Source of the DNA: Methanocella paludicola SANAE
GTDB taxonomy: Archaea; Halobacteriota; Methanocellia; Methanocellales; Methanocellaceae
Direction of reading: 5' to 3'
NCBI RefSeq assembly: GCF_000011005.1
Contig: NC_013665.1
Coordinates: 1,961,501 to 2,025,500 of the forward strand
Length of the DNA stretch: 64,000 nt
The position numbers and the translations under genes are program-made. Within the stretch, counting starts at the first letter, position 1, and every line of letters begins with the position of its first letter. Below, piece after piece: positions 48,921-58,026 of the stretch. Under the pieces are notes generated by a model. That model ran no database searches. It was not told the origin of the DNA and saw only the letters and a list, made by a program, of their open reading frames with translations.

Positions 48921-49100
48921 ACTAACTCCCACGATGCATTATCCGGCGGGCATATATTTATAAAATGCTGTTAATAAAAACCATTCAGCGTTAAAAAATC
49001 GGTGCCCCGACGTTTAACCGTAAATAAGCACGCCCCGGCGTACGCCATTCCGCGCAGTGACGCCATAAACCTATTTCAAATGGCATGAATTCGGTATAGT

Positions 49101-49613
49101 GTGACGACCATGTATCAGGAGAAGATGAGCGTAGAAAGCGAGAATAAAGCGCTTGTGCGGCGCTTCTACGAGGATTATTATAACAACTCAAGGCTGGACG
49201 CGATCGATGACATGTTCGACCCGTCATACGTGCACTACACGCCCGAAGTGTCGGAAGGGAAAATGAGCTATGAGGAGTACAGGGAACACATTCTGACGCT
49301 ATCCCGGGCTTTCCCCCACATGAGGGTCGCCATTGAGGACCAGATCGCGGAAAAGGACAGGGTCGTGACGCGGCTTACCATGTATGGCATAATGGAGGGC
49401 GACCTGCCCGGCATTCCGGCCAAGGGACAGGAGGTTAAAGTCGATGTGATCACGATAATGGCAGTAAGGGAGGGCAAGATCGTCGAAGGATGGGAGCAGT
49501 ACGACTCGCTGGGCATGTCCATTCAGCTGGGCGTGGCCCAAATTGTTTCGACCCTTAAAAAAGGTCCACAAGAGAAGGGGTATTTCCCCGGCTGGGAAGA
49601 CTATAACATATAG
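49101..49613 (+). CDS. SnoaL-like / ester cyclase family protein
   Basis: The 170-residue protein has the SnoaL-like alpha+beta barrel pattern: NKALVRRFYEDYYNNSRLDAIDDMFDPSYVHYTPE, then EEYREHILTLSRAFPHMRVAIEDQIAEKDRVVTRLTMYGIMEGDLPGIPAKGQEV. Many members are of unknown substrate. GTG 49101, ATG 49110 and ATG 49125 are all possible starts; the family fold begins after the last. It overlaps the end of the UbiA gene by 13 bp, tail to tail. Confidence 0.8.
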   Translation: MTTMYQEKMSVESENKALVRRFYEDYYNNSRLDAIDDMFDPSYVHYTPEVSEGKMSYEEYREHILTLSRAFPHMRVAIEDQIAEKDRVVTRLTMYGIMEGDLPGIPAKGQEVKVDVITIMAVREGKIVEGWEQYDSLGMSIQLGVAQIVSTLKKGPQEKGYFPGWEDYNI

Positions 49614-50542
49614 GCATAAAGTAGCGCCAGGGCGACGTCCAGCAGCAGGGCCGATGCCACGTAGCAGATCACGTTATACTTCACGAGCGCAATAGAGCGT
49701 TCTTTTTTTCCGTCGTTCCTGAAGTAGCTGTAGAGTGCCAGGGCCAGAGGCAGCAGCGATATTATGGTAGCCATCTTCAGGACGATAGCATTTGTGGCCA
49801 GCGATGCGGCCGCATAGTATGCGGCCGCGGCAGCGAACGATATCGACATCGCTAAAAATCCTGCCTTCCGCCCGTAGAGTGCCACAAAGGTCCGCTTGAC
49901 AGCAAGGCGGTCGGCTTCCATGTCGGGTATCTGGACACTGATGATGAACGCCACGGCCTGCAAGAACAAAGGTATGATGAAAATGACGAAAAGTGGCGAA
50001 AAATGGCCGAGAGTAGAAAAGTCGCCGATGGCCGGCATCAGGAAGCCTACGGAGAAGGCCGAGGCCAGCGCGCCCCATGGCCTGTATGCCATACGGAGCG
50101 GCGGGGCCGTGTAGTACCAGCTTATCATATTCCCCAGTAAAGCGAAGCCGAAATAGGAAAGGGGCAGCGCGTAGGCGGCCGTAAAACAGGCCGCCCCCAC
50201 GATCGATAGTATGGCCAGCACCAGGCCGAACTGCCCCGCAAATCGCAGCAGGCCCGGGTCGTTCGCCAGCACGCCGCTGCCGCCCGACGTCGCGCTGCTC
50301 TGGTTCAGGCGGTCCGCGTGAAAGTCAAAATAGTCATTGCTGTAATGGACTGACAGGTGCCCGAGGAATAATATGATGTAGCCGAAAGCGATACGGGCGG
50401 CGTCGAAGCGTGCGCCCGATAGGAGGGCAAGCAGAGACCCTGCCGCGTACAGGGCCATGCCGATGGAAAGAAACCGGAGCCTTCCGAGGGCCAGTATTTT
50501 TTTGATCCTCTCGAAGCCTGCCATATAGTAAAACCTTCGCAA
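49601..50542 (-). CDS. UbiA-family prenyltransferase (MenA-like)
   Basis: The 313-residue membrane protein has about nine helices, with the two aspartate-rich motifs: SNDYFDFHADRLNQ near residue 70 and IPDMEADRLAVKRT near residue 200. It attaches a prenyl chain to an aromatic acceptor or transfers isoprenoids in lipid synthesis. The MenA-like NDYFDFxxD and the family size suggest a quinone-like acceptor; methanogens of this group may carry methanophenazine-type carriers or none. No other quinone gene is nearby. Confidence 0.8.
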   Translation of the reverse strand: MRRFYYMAGFERIKKILALGRLRFLSIGMALYAAGSLLALLSGARFDAARIAFGYIILFLGHLSVHYSNDYFDFHADRLNQSSATSGGSGVLANDPGLLRFAGQFGLVLAILSIVGAACFTAAYALPLSYFGFALLGNMISWYYTAPPLRMAYRPWGALASAFSVGFLMPAIGDFSTLGHFSPLFVIFIIPLFLQAVAFIISVQIPDMEADRLAVKRTFVALYGRKAGFLAMSISFAAAAAYYAAASLATNAIVLKMATIISLLPLALALYSYFRNDGKKERSIALVKYNVICYVASALLLDVALALLYAYML

Positions 50543-50635
50543 GCAGGGTTAAATTAGTAGGCCTTTTAAAAGCCGGGCGGTAATGGCAAACGCTTATGAT
50601 GCGCCCGCGACTAATCATATGATGAGCGCTATCGT

Positions 50636-51238
50636 ATGGCTACTGGAACAAAGAACATGCCCCTTGCGACAATAGGCGGCTTACTTGTCATACTGCTATT
50701 CTGTATCTTCACGCTGGCGTCCGCCGTCAGGTACCCCGGGGCGTTCTCGCCCATGGACAACTGGCTGAGCGACCTGGGCACGATGAAGAAGAACCCGGCC
50801 GGCTATATTTATTTTAACGTGGGCTGTATCCTCGCTGGCGCCTGTACGTTGTTCCTTGTTTCGGGCATGGGCGCATGGCGCGTACAGGAAAGGAAGCTCC
50901 TGTTCGAGGCAGGCCGGGCGCTGGGGGCGCTGTCGGCCTTTACGCTTATGCTCATCGGGGCCTTCGACGAGAATACTGCATACCATACGATGCTGTCGAT
51001 CGCATTTTTCCTGCTCCTGGGGCTCTTTCTGGTATTCACGAATATTTCGCTGTGGAAACATCCAGCGTATAAGCGATGGATCGGCTATTATGCCATCATT
51101 GCTGTCTTGATCGATGTGATCCTGGCGCTCACGTTTGTCGTGTATGAACACGCTCCGATATGGGAGTGGCTTTCCGTCTTCGGTGCCCTGGCCTGGGTTG
51201 GCATGCTCGCCTATAACATGCGCGAGTTAGAGCAGTAG
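50636..51238 (+). CDS. DUF998-like six-helix membrane protein
   Basis: The 200-residue protein has about six helices and the DUF998 start: a membrane helix then RYPGAFSPMDNWLSDLGTMKKNPAGYIYFNVGCILAG, and GAFDENTAYHTMLSIAFFLLLG in the centre. Function unknown. The gene is divergent from the UbiA gene (94 bp apart), so the two may be regulated together. Confidence 0.75.
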   Translation: MATGTKNMPLATIGGLLVILLFCIFTLASAVRYPGAFSPMDNWLSDLGTMKKNPAGYIYFNVGCILAGACTLFLVSGMGAWRVQERKLLFEAGRALGALSAFTLMLIGAFDENTAYHTMLSIAFFLLLGLFLVFTNISLWKHPAYKRWIGYYAIIAVLIDVILALTFVVYEHAPIWEWLSVFGALAWVGMLAYNMRELEQ

Positions 51239-51281
51239 GGCCAAAAAATATATTCCACATTCCGATGTTTCTAAGTGCAGT

Positions 51282-51737
51282 ATGATGGCGGGAAATTTTT
51301 TCGAGCGGTGCAGGATGTGTAAGGCGTGCTGCCGCACGTCGGACCGGTTCGTGCACATCTACGTCTGCGGCCACGAAAAGAGGCTGATAGGGCTGCTGGC
51401 ATCTCAGGGCAGGGATACGAAGGAGATCCTGGTCCCCTACGCCGCCTCGTGCCCTTACTTAAACGATTCCGGGTGCACGCTCGGCGATATCAAGCCGTTC
51501 CAGTGCCGCCTGTACCCGATGCTCGTTCTCCGGGACGGCACCCTGGGGGTGGACCCTGCTTGCACGTATAGCGGAGAATATATGGCCCAGCTTAAGGATG
51601 CGTCAAGCGAAGCATGGCAGCACTATAGCGCCATGAAAAAGGAGGCGGCGCTGCTCAGCAAAGAGGAAAAGGCGCTCCTCGCCGAGTGGAGCCGTTTCGT
51701 GTGCGACGTGGTCGTCATTAAGGCTGATGGCGAATAA
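51282..51737 (+). CDS. YkgJ-family cysteine-cluster protein
   Basis: The 151-residue protein has the YkgJ zinc/iron-chelate signature: FFERCRMCKACCRTSD, SCPYLNDSGCTLGDIKPFQCRLYPM. These proteins bind an iron-sulfur cluster or zinc through the conserved cysteines, with an undefined role. ATG at 51282 or 51285. The next 350 bp are noncoding. Confidence 0.85.
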   Translation: MMAGNFFERCRMCKACCRTSDRFVHIYVCGHEKRLIGLLASQGRDTKEILVPYAASCPYLNDSGCTLGDIKPFQCRLYPMLVLRDGTLGVDPACTYSGEYMAQLKDASSEAWQHYSAMKKEAALLSKEEKALLAEWSRFVCDVVVIKADGE

Positions 51738-52087
51738 CTATAATTCTATCCAAATACAGGGCTTGGGCTGAGACAGTTCAATAACATCCAAATCATTGTA
51801 TCAACGTCAACTAATCCTATTTTATTAATGCTCGACAAGGCACGGGCAACATTATTAACTGCAATTTATTACCCCTTATTTAATTTTTTTACAATCGTTT
51901 GGTCTAAAATCAATTAAAATATTACGACATATTATGATATAGTATATATTAATTTAATTAAAATATAAATGTAATAGGTTGCATAGTATTAACTTACAGA
52001 ATAAAGGTGGAATAAAATAGCACAATATAAGAACAAATTCTCAGCCGGTGTTCTACGACAAATAAAGGGAACGACCTGGGGTATGAT
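51738..52087. other. AT-rich spacer, no gene seen
   Basis: About 350 bp of very AT-rich sequence. No credible frame or RNA gene is seen; it probably holds the promoter of the surface protein at 52088. Confidence 0.5.
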
Positions 52088-53839
52088 ATGTTAGCTCTAA
52101 ATGTTATTTTAAGGTATTCGATAAATCGCTTTAAAAAATCGTTAATGGTACTTATCCTGGTTTGGTCATGTTTATTGATGTTATCTATCCATAATGCATA
52201 TGCCGTAACTTATATGCAGGACAATTCATATGTTTATCAAACCTTATTTAGCGTTAGGCCCAGTTATATCGATAGCGGCGTGGTCACTAATACCGGTGCA
52301 GTAATCGTATTTAGCGATGACGGAAGGATCTTCTACAGTAGCAATGGAATAAATTTCACCCTGAGCAACACGTCTAATCTTGGCAAGATTCACGCGCCCA
52401 TATATGGGGGAGTCGGTAGCAATGGTAATACCATTATTTTTGGCGAGTACATTCTAAATACCGGGATATGCAGGTTAATAAGAAGCACGGATGGCGGGGC
52501 CACGTGGAATGTGGTATTAACGTTAAACAACCCTGGTGATATTCGGCATTGGCATTGCGTGCAATACGATCCATATAATAGTAAATGGTATGCCACGAGC
52601 GGGGATGAAAACTCTCAAGTACAGTGGTGGACAAGCAGCGATAACGGTGCCACCTGGGCCAAGATGCTTAATGCCAGTGGAAGCCAGGTTTATCGTTGCC
52701 TTAATCTCATATTCACCCCTGATGGACATGTATGGTGGGGCAGCGATAGCAACCCGCCAACTGCAGGCGTATATTATGCCTCATTATCGGATATGTCCAA
52801 ATATACCATGGTATATACGTCCCCGCATGCCATGTGGGGTATAGCAGGCTCTCCATCCGGAACGCTTATCGCGATTAATTATGTCGAGGCGGGCAACCAG
52901 GATAACAACGCCTACATTTTAACGAGCATAGACGGAGGCAAAACATGGAAAACTGAGGTAACCTGGCCCATTAACGTACAAGTATCCGCCACTGGAGGAT
53001 TTAACACGATACGTGGCCCGGATAGTAACGGCGTTTATTATGTGGGCGTTAAAAACGTGGTCCAATATCTAGAAAATACCGTCTATGGCCTGGAGCTGAT
53101 CCCAAAATCAAATAATCCAGTAATACCACCAGCACCAGGAAAATATACCGTATCTGACAACGCCATATTCACGTACGGGCAGGTTTACGCAAATGTCAGG
53201 GCACAAAAAAATGATGTAATTTATTTAGACTACGGGGACTCATTAATTTATGGTAAACTACAAGGGTCTGTAACCCCATCACCGTCCCCTTCGCCGTCTC
53301 CTAACTCCGGGCTTTCAGTAAATATTTCATTGGTGCCTGGTTGGAACTTAATATCTGTGCCTTTGAATGTAACCGATAGTAGTGTTCAGCGGCTCTTCCC
53401 TTCTGATATGCTTAGTGGTATCGTGGACGTGTGGGGGTGGAATGAGTCAACGCAGAGCTGGATGTACTATTCGCCCAATCCCGACCCGTGGTTCGCCTCG
53501 AACTTCCCTGCTTTAAAGCAGGTAGAGGCGGGGCGGGCATACTGGGTGGAAATGAATAAATCTGCTTCGTTTGCCATCACCGGCACTGTACCATCGACTG
53601 CTCCCGCCAGTCCCGTATCGCTGGCCCCCTCGTGGAACTTCGTGGGTACGACGGGTTTGTCGTCCTCGACGCCCGAGGCGCTTTACCCGAGTAATGTTGT
53701 GGACGTGTGGGCGTGGAATGAGTCAACGCAGAGCTGGATGTACTATTCGCCCAATCCCGACCCGTGGTTCGCCTCGAACTTTCCGGCGTTCAATTCGATC
53801 AATACAGGGCACGGGTACTGGGTTGAGTTGCCAAGCTAA
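52088..53839 (+). CDS. Cell-surface beta-propeller protein with duplicated C-terminal module
   Basis: The 583-residue protein has a signal sequence (KSLMVLILVWSCLLMLSIHNAYA). Residues about 40-390 form a BNR/sialidase-like propeller with repeated S-TDGGATW, SSDNGATW and SIDGGKTW Asp-box motifs. A PSPSPSPSP linker precedes two copies of a ~75-residue module (WNLISVPLN ... VDVWGWNESTQSWMYYSPNP). The first 1.2 kb is AT-rich and uses codons unlike its neighbours, whereas the C-terminal modules are GC-rich, so the gene looks like a composite with an imported N-terminal part. The C-terminus has no anchor; it may be secreted or bound through the next gene's product. Confidence 0.7.
   Translation: MLALNVILRYSINRFKKSLMVLILVWSCLLMLSIHNAYAVTYMQDNSYVYQTLFSVRPSYIDSGVVTNTGAVIVFSDDGRIFYSSNGINFTLSNTSNLGKIHAPIYGGVGSNGNTIIFGEYILNTGICRLIRSTDGGATWNVVLTLNNPGDIRHWHCVQYDPYNSKWYATSGDENSQVQWWTSSDNGATWAKMLNASGSQVYRCLNLIFTPDGHVWWGSDSNPPTAGVYYASLSDMSKYTMVYTSPHAMWGIAGSPSGTLIAINYVEAGNQDNNAYILTSIDGGKTWKTEVTWPINVQVSATGGFNTIRGPDSNGVYYVGVKNVVQYLENTVYGLELIPKSNNPVIPPAPGKYTVSDNAIFTYGQVYANVRAQKNDVIYLDYGDSLIYGKLQGSVTPSPSPSPSPNSGLSVNISLVPGWNLISVPLNVTDSSVQRLFPSDMLSGIVDVWGWNESTQSWMYYSPNPDPWFASNFPALKQVEAGRAYWVEMNKSASFAITGTVPSTAPASPVSLAPSWNFVGTTGLSSSTPEALYPSNVVDVWAWNESTQSWMYYSPNPDPWFASNFPAFNSINTGHGYWVELPS
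53423..53781 (+). repeat. 83-bp direct repeat within the surface protein gene
   Basis: Bases 53423-53505 and 53699-53781 are the same apart from one base (GGG or GCG near the start), while the bases between them differ. It points to a recent duplication or gene conversion inside the C-terminal modules. Confidence 0.85.
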
Positions 53840-53859
53840 CAATTAAAGGAGATATACTC

Positions 53860-54687
53860 GTGAAGAATCTATCGAAAGCGCTGATGGCAGTTTTGATTTT
53901 GGCATTGCTCTTGCCAGTAATGACGACGGTGGCCTTGTCGGGCACGCCTCCCGCGGTTCCGACCAAAGCCGCCAGCGGCGGGGGCGGCAGTAGCAGCAGT
54001 GGGAGCAGCGGAGGAGGTGGTGGTAGTTACACACCCCCAAAGTTCCAGTCGTACACTAAGCCCATAAAAACTAGTGACGGCATAGTGATAGGCCAGTTGG
54101 TCTGGAAGGATTTCTTCAGCGTGATGGTTTCTGCTGAGAAGAACGGCACAGTCGGGAACACTAGTTATGACCTCGTTGTACGGGGCGAGTTAAGCTCAGA
54201 TCCCCCGGACGGTTGTTGGCTGGATATCAACTTCCAGGCACCTGACACGGCCCAGTTGCCCTTGGGCATGGCGAACGGGATGGTGCTCGCCGTGGTGAAT
54301 GTCATCGAGAACCCGAATGGTTGGGGTTACAAGTCGAACCCCACGTATACCCTGAAGATCGAGGGCCTAAACCAGACCATCGACCCGAACGGCGTTTACT
54401 ATATGGTGAGGAGCGACGGCCCCAATTACCAGGTCCAGACGGTCAGCCTCCTCAATATCGAGGATGGCCAGGTGTCCCTGCAGTTCAACCCAGACGGTGA
54501 GGCCGGCGTGTTTACGCTGATGGCGGCCGTGACTGCGATGCCGACACCTACGCCCACGCCCACGCCCACGCCCACGCCCACGCCCACACCCCAGGGTGCC
54601 GAGATGTTCGGGTTTCCAATTATCGCGTTCGCTGCGGGGACCATCGTCGGGGCTGCGGGGTTATTCCTGAACTCAAGACGCAAGTAA
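53860..54687 (+). CDS. Surface protein with Thr-Pro stalk and C-terminal membrane anchor
   Basis: The 275-residue protein has a signal peptide (LMAVLILALLLPVMTTVALS), a GGGGSSSSGSSGGGGG linker, a beta-rich domain of about 150 residues, a PTPTPTPTP stalk and a C-terminal helix (PIIAFAAGTIVGAAGLFL) with basic tail. It is anchored in the membrane with the domain outside. GTG 53860 follows AAAGGAGATA. It lies 20 bp after the propeller protein and both share the same low-complexity style, so they may form a surface complex. The (PT) repeat DNA at about 54545-54590 is a microsatellite that can vary in length. Confidence 0.75.
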   Translation: MKNLSKALMAVLILALLLPVMTTVALSGTPPAVPTKAASGGGGSSSSGSSGGGGGSYTPPKFQSYTKPIKTSDGIVIGQLVWKDFFSVMVSAEKNGTVGNTSYDLVVRGELSSDPPDGCWLDINFQAPDTAQLPLGMANGMVLAVVNVIENPNGWGYKSNPTYTLKIEGLNQTIDPNGVYYMVRSDGPNYQVQTVSLLNIEDGQVSLQFNPDGEAGVFTLMAAVTAMPTPTPTPTPTPTPTPTPQGAEMFGFPIIAFAAGTIVGAAGLFLNSRRK

Positions 54688-54776
54688 TGTAAACCATCTC
54701 ATTCCCAACTGGTCGCATAATATGCGGTCATGAGATAGCCCTTGACAGCTAACAGTAATCCTGATTAGTCATGGAT

Positions 54777-54847
54777 AGTTGCCACTTAAATAATTAAGTT
54801 TAAAATTTATAAATTAACCTGTCACAATTCGACTTAGAGTGGCAACT
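54777..54847. repeat. Inverted repeat before the HAD gene
   Basis: AGTTGCCACT (54777-54786) and AGTGGCAACT (54838-54847) form a perfect 10-bp inverted repeat around a 51-base AT-rich centre that includes TAATTAAG. It may be an operator pair or a decayed terminal repeat. Confidence 0.4.
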
Positions 54848-54931
54848 TTCTCAAATTTAAGAAAAATAATGTGAAATAATAGTCCTATGATACAATACCT
54901 ATAACTATTTTTAATAGAAATATCCTGTTCG

Positions 54932-55636
54932 ATGCAGCCTCACTGTACCATCGATGCCCGGCGATATCGGGCCGTTCTTTTTGATTTGGACGGCGTCATC
55001 ACCGATACCATGCGGTTCCACTATGAGGCGTTTCATAAGGCATTCGAGCGCCTTGGCCTGGACGTAAAATCGCTGGATATCTACACCCATGAAGGCATGC
55101 CTTCCATGAAGCTGGGGAGGGCGCTGGTGGAGGAGTACGGCGCCAGCGTGAGCGACGAAGAGCTAAAAAAGACGGTAGATGAGAAGCGGGAGCTTTACCG
55201 GCAGATGGCTGAGGGGAATATCAGGGCTTATCCCGGGGTCCCCGAGACCCTGGCCATGCTCCGCGAGAACGGCGTTAAGCTGGCCCTCGTGACAGGCAGT
55301 AACCGTAGATCCGTAACCAAGGTCGTGGAAGAGGCAGGCCTGACGGGCATGTTCGACGCCATCGTGACGGGCGAGGACACGGAGAGGGGCAAGCCGTTCC
55401 CTGACCCGTACTTGAAGGGGATGGATAAGCTGGGCGCCGATAAGGCTTATAGCGTGGTCGTGGAGAACGCCCCCATGGGCATCAAGGCAGCAAAGGCGGC
55501 GGGCGTCGACTACGTTATCGCCGTGACCACGACGCTCCCGGAACAGTATTTCAAGGACGCCGACGATATCATGCCCTCTTTTGCCGATCTGGGCGACTGC
55601 CTGGCGAAGCGCATCGAAGCCTCATCAGGTGGATAA
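54932..55636 (+). CDS. HAD-family sugar-phosphate hydrolase or phosphoglucomutase
   Basis: The 234-residue protein has all HAD motifs: LFDLDGVITDT (nucleophile and acid aspartates), VTGSNRR (motif II), K in GKPFPDPYLKG, and VVENAPMGIKAAKAAG. A cap domain with FHYEAFHKAFERLGL fits the beta-phosphoglucomutase/phosphatase subgroup. The substrate cannot be told. ATG 54932 gives a short N-terminal extension before the motif. Confidence 0.85.
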   Translation: MQPHCTIDARRYRAVLFDLDGVITDTMRFHYEAFHKAFERLGLDVKSLDIYTHEGMPSMKLGRALVEEYGASVSDEELKKTVDEKRELYRQMAEGNIRAYPGVPETLAMLRENGVKLALVTGSNRRSVTKVVEEAGLTGMFDAIVTGEDTERGKPFPDPYLKGMDKLGADKAYSVVVENAPMGIKAAKAAGVDYVIAVTTTLPEQYFKDADDIMPSFADLGDCLAKRIEASSGG

Positions 55637-55761
55637 GATATGGAATAATATCCGGCATCTGAAAAAACCAAAAAAACGATTATTTATAGAAATCCTATTA
55701 TATCAGGGCCCTAAAAACGCTGAGGAAAAGGCATATATCCTATACTTATGCTTATAAAACT

Positions 55762-56319
55762 GTGGACTTCGGCAGAGACTACTATGAAATACTGGGGCTG
55801 GAAAGCAAAGCCACCTCTGACGATATCAAAAAAGCGTACAGGGAGCTTGCGAAAAAGTACCACCCCGACATAAACCGGTCATCGACATCGGAAGAGCTCT
55901 TCAAGCTCATATCGGAGGCCTACGAAGTCCTGTCTGACGATGCTAAGAGAAGGGAGTACGACCTCTACCGAAAATTAGAGCTGGGAGAGGAACATGGCGA
56001 GGCATATACGAACGGCGGCACGGCCGCCACTGCGGGCAGCAGCGCGCCCGCCATGGAAGTAAGGCGCACCCCGCGGCGCCCGATCCCGAACATCGAACGC
56101 GGGCAGTTACTAATTCTATCGCTCATCGTCCCCGGATATTACCATATCCTGGCCGGCGAGAAGAAGCTCGGCTACATGATCTTCGGCACGTACTTCATCT
56201 TCTGGGCGCTGGCCTTCACCCTGAGCCTGCCCATCGGCTTTCTTGCTTTGCTGGTCTGGATCTTCTCCTTTTATGAGGCATTTAGTAATACGACGAATAG
56301 CGCCCACCGGGGTGATTAA
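55762..56319 (+). CDS. Membrane-bound DnaJ-domain protein
   Basis: The 185-residue protein starts with a J domain ([35 protein letters not shown], with HPD). After a linker come two hydrophobic segments ([17 protein letters not shown] and [27 protein letters not shown]). It could recruit DnaK to the membrane. GTG 55762 is used; no better start is present. The next gene starts directly after its stop. Confidence 0.85.
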   Translation: MDFGRDYYEILGLESKATSDDIKKAYRELAKKYHPDINRSSTSEELFKLISEAYEVLSDDAKRREYDLYRKLELGEEHGEAYTNGGTAATAGSSAPAMEVRRTPRRPIPNIERGQLLILSLIVPGYYHILAGEKKLGYMIFGTYFIFWALAFTLSLPIGFLALLVWIFSFYEAFSNTTNSAHRGD

Positions 56320-56928
56320 GTGAAGGCTCATATGGCCTGTATGGCCGTGCTGCTCATAGTCGCCTTTGTATGTGCTCTCACGCTGCAGATCCCGTCTGCA
56401 CAGGGGCAGACGCTTGCAGGCCATAACTCCATATCCGGAAGGGTGTACGACGCGAACCACAACGCGATCCCGGGCGCCAAAGTGACCCTGTATTACACGA
56501 ATTTCAAGATCAACGCCTATTTGCCGGCCGATCCGGTGAAGAGCGCTGATAACCCCCAGTATACGAGTAACGGCGGCACATCGCTCACCGGGCTCTATGT
56601 ATTTACGGGCCTGTCGTCCGATGTCTATATCGTTACGGCGGAAAAGGATGGCATCGCTTATTCTGAAACCGTCCTCTTAAGGGAGGGTACGGCAACGGCC
56701 GACATTACCATCCCGGGCTACATCGACAAGAATTATTCCTCAAGCCCCACGGTTGCGCCCAAGCCGAGCCCGACTTATACGAACGTGATACCAACCGTCA
56801 GCGTGCCCATGTCTGACTTCGGGGCGACAATAGGTGAATTGGCCAGCCTGGCGTTAATGGCCCTCGTGGGCCTTCAGCTCGTCGCCGGCGTCGCCATCAT
56901 CGCTTTCCGTACCGGCCAGAAAAAGTGA
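56320..56928 (+). CDS. Secreted protein with a carboxypeptidase-regulatory-like domain
   Basis: The 202-residue protein has a signal peptide (MAVLLIVAFVCALTLQIPSAQG), an Ig-like beta domain of the carboxypeptidase-regulatory type (SISGRVYDANHNAIPGAKVTLYYTNF, then TGLYVFTGLSSDVYIVTAEKDG), a Ser/Pro/Thr linker and a C-terminal helix (LASLALMALVGLQLVAGVAII). It is displayed outside the membrane. GTG 56320 is directly after the DnaJ gene stop (TAAGTG); ATG 56332 is the alternative. Probably co-transcribed with dnaJ. Confidence 0.75.
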   Translation: MKAHMACMAVLLIVAFVCALTLQIPSAQGQTLAGHNSISGRVYDANHNAIPGAKVTLYYTNFKINAYLPADPVKSADNPQYTSNGGTSLTGLYVFTGLSSDVYIVTAEKDGIAYSETVLLREGTATADITIPGYIDKNYSSSPTVAPKPSPTYTNVIPTVSVPMSDFGATIGELASLALMALVGLQLVAGVAIIAFRTGQKK

Positions 56929-57432
56929 TCAATCGCTGCCGGATATGGAGCTTCTCCTTTCCGTGAGGACTACGTCCCGCCAGCGGCCGCTCATCCTGCC
57001 CAGCCTTTCCCTGGTGCCTACTTCCCTGAACCCGAATTTTTTCTGTAGCGCCAGGCTGGCCGTGTTCTCCGGGAACGTGCCCCCCTGCAGCGTCCAGATA
57101 CCCTTTTTCTCCGAAAGCTCGATCATCGCCCCCATGAGAGCGCTGCCTACGCCCTTGCCGCGATGCTTTTCGCCGACATAAAGGCTTAATTCGGCGACGC
57201 CCCTGTACACCTGCCGGGCCGATACCGGGCTTAATGCCGCCCACCCGAGTACCTCGCCGTTTTCCCGGGCGACGATGGAAAACCCCTCGAGATGCGCAGA
57301 TATCCAGCGCTCATATGTCGGGACGCTCTGCTCGAACGTCGAGTTGCCCGTGTCAATGCCTTCCCCGTATATGCGGGCCACGCTTTCCCAGTCTTCCGGC
57401 CTCATCTCATCGATCATAAGCTCGCCTGGCAT
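56929..57432 (-). CDS. GNAT N-acetyltransferase (phosphinothricin acetyltransferase-like)
   Basis: The 167-residue protein follows the Pat/YncA group: EDWESVARIYGEGIDTGNSTFE, LGWAALSPVSAR, and the acetyl-CoA site VGEKHRGKGVGSALMGAMIE. It acetylates an amine, in this group often an amino acid or related antimetabolite. It is convergent with the gene at 56320, with no spacer. Confidence 0.85.
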   Translation of the reverse strand: MPGELMIDEMRPEDWESVARIYGEGIDTGNSTFEQSVPTYERWISAHLEGFSIVARENGEVLGWAALSPVSARQVYRGVAELSLYVGEKHRGKGVGSALMGAMIELSEKKGIWTLQGGTFPENTASLALQKKFGFREVGTRERLGRMSGRWRDVVLTERRSSISGSD

Positions 57433-57526
57433 ACAGGCAATACATCGCCCTTTGCCTATTTTAGGGTTTCTCTGCCCCGGACGGATATTCTTTTATGGTT
57501 TCAGCCACAAACACTGGTTGATATCG

Positions 57527-57973
57527 ATGGCATTCAAGATCCTTCTGGCGACGGACGGCTCGCAGTTCAGCAATAAGGCGGCCGATTATTGTATCGACAT
57601 GGCGAAAAAGCTTGACGCCGAGGTGCTAGCGGTCTATGTCATGAACCTTAAGCATTTTGAGATCTACGCGCTGGAGCATCACGATGATATCACCGGCTAC
57701 GAGGACGAGAACGTCCGGCTTTCGAAGGATGCGGAGGATGCTGTCGGCTATGTGGCCCGGATGGCTAAGGAGAAGGGCGTTCGTCTGTCAACACGCATTG
57801 TTCGCGGATACCCTGCCGATGAGATCATGAAGATCGCCAGGGATGATAAGTTTGACCTTATTGTCGTCGGTAACCTGGGCAAGTCCGGTATCGAGCGGGT
57901 GCTCATGGGCAGCGTGTCCGAGGCCATCGTAAGGCATGCGCCGTGCCCCGTGCTCGTCGTGCGTGGTAAGTGA
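57527..57973 (+). CDS. Universal stress protein, single domain
   Basis: The 148-residue protein is a typical ATP-binding Usp: MAFKILLATDGSQFSNKA, DLIVVGNLGKSGIERVLMGSVSEAIVRHAPCPVLVVRGK, with GxxGxxxxxxxMGS intact, unlike the Usp domains near kdp. ATG 57527 is the only start that fits; a frame continues 84 codons upstream across the GNAT gene but has no plausible start. Confidence 0.88.
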   Translation: MAFKILLATDGSQFSNKAADYCIDMAKKLDAEVLAVYVMNLKHFEIYALEHHDDITGYEDENVRLSKDAEDAVGYVARMAKEKGVRLSTRIVRGYPADEIMKIARDDKFDLIVVGNLGKSGIERVLMGSVSEAIVRHAPCPVLVVRGK

Positions 57974-58026
57974 ATTTCGGGGCTCATTAATGCTATATTA
58001 AATAATACTATCCTCTCGCTCATGCC

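Noticed and set aside
57275-57526. An 84-codon upstream extension of the Usp gene at 57527
   Set aside because: It overlaps the GNAT gene on the other strand, and the Usp fold begins exactly at ATG 57527.
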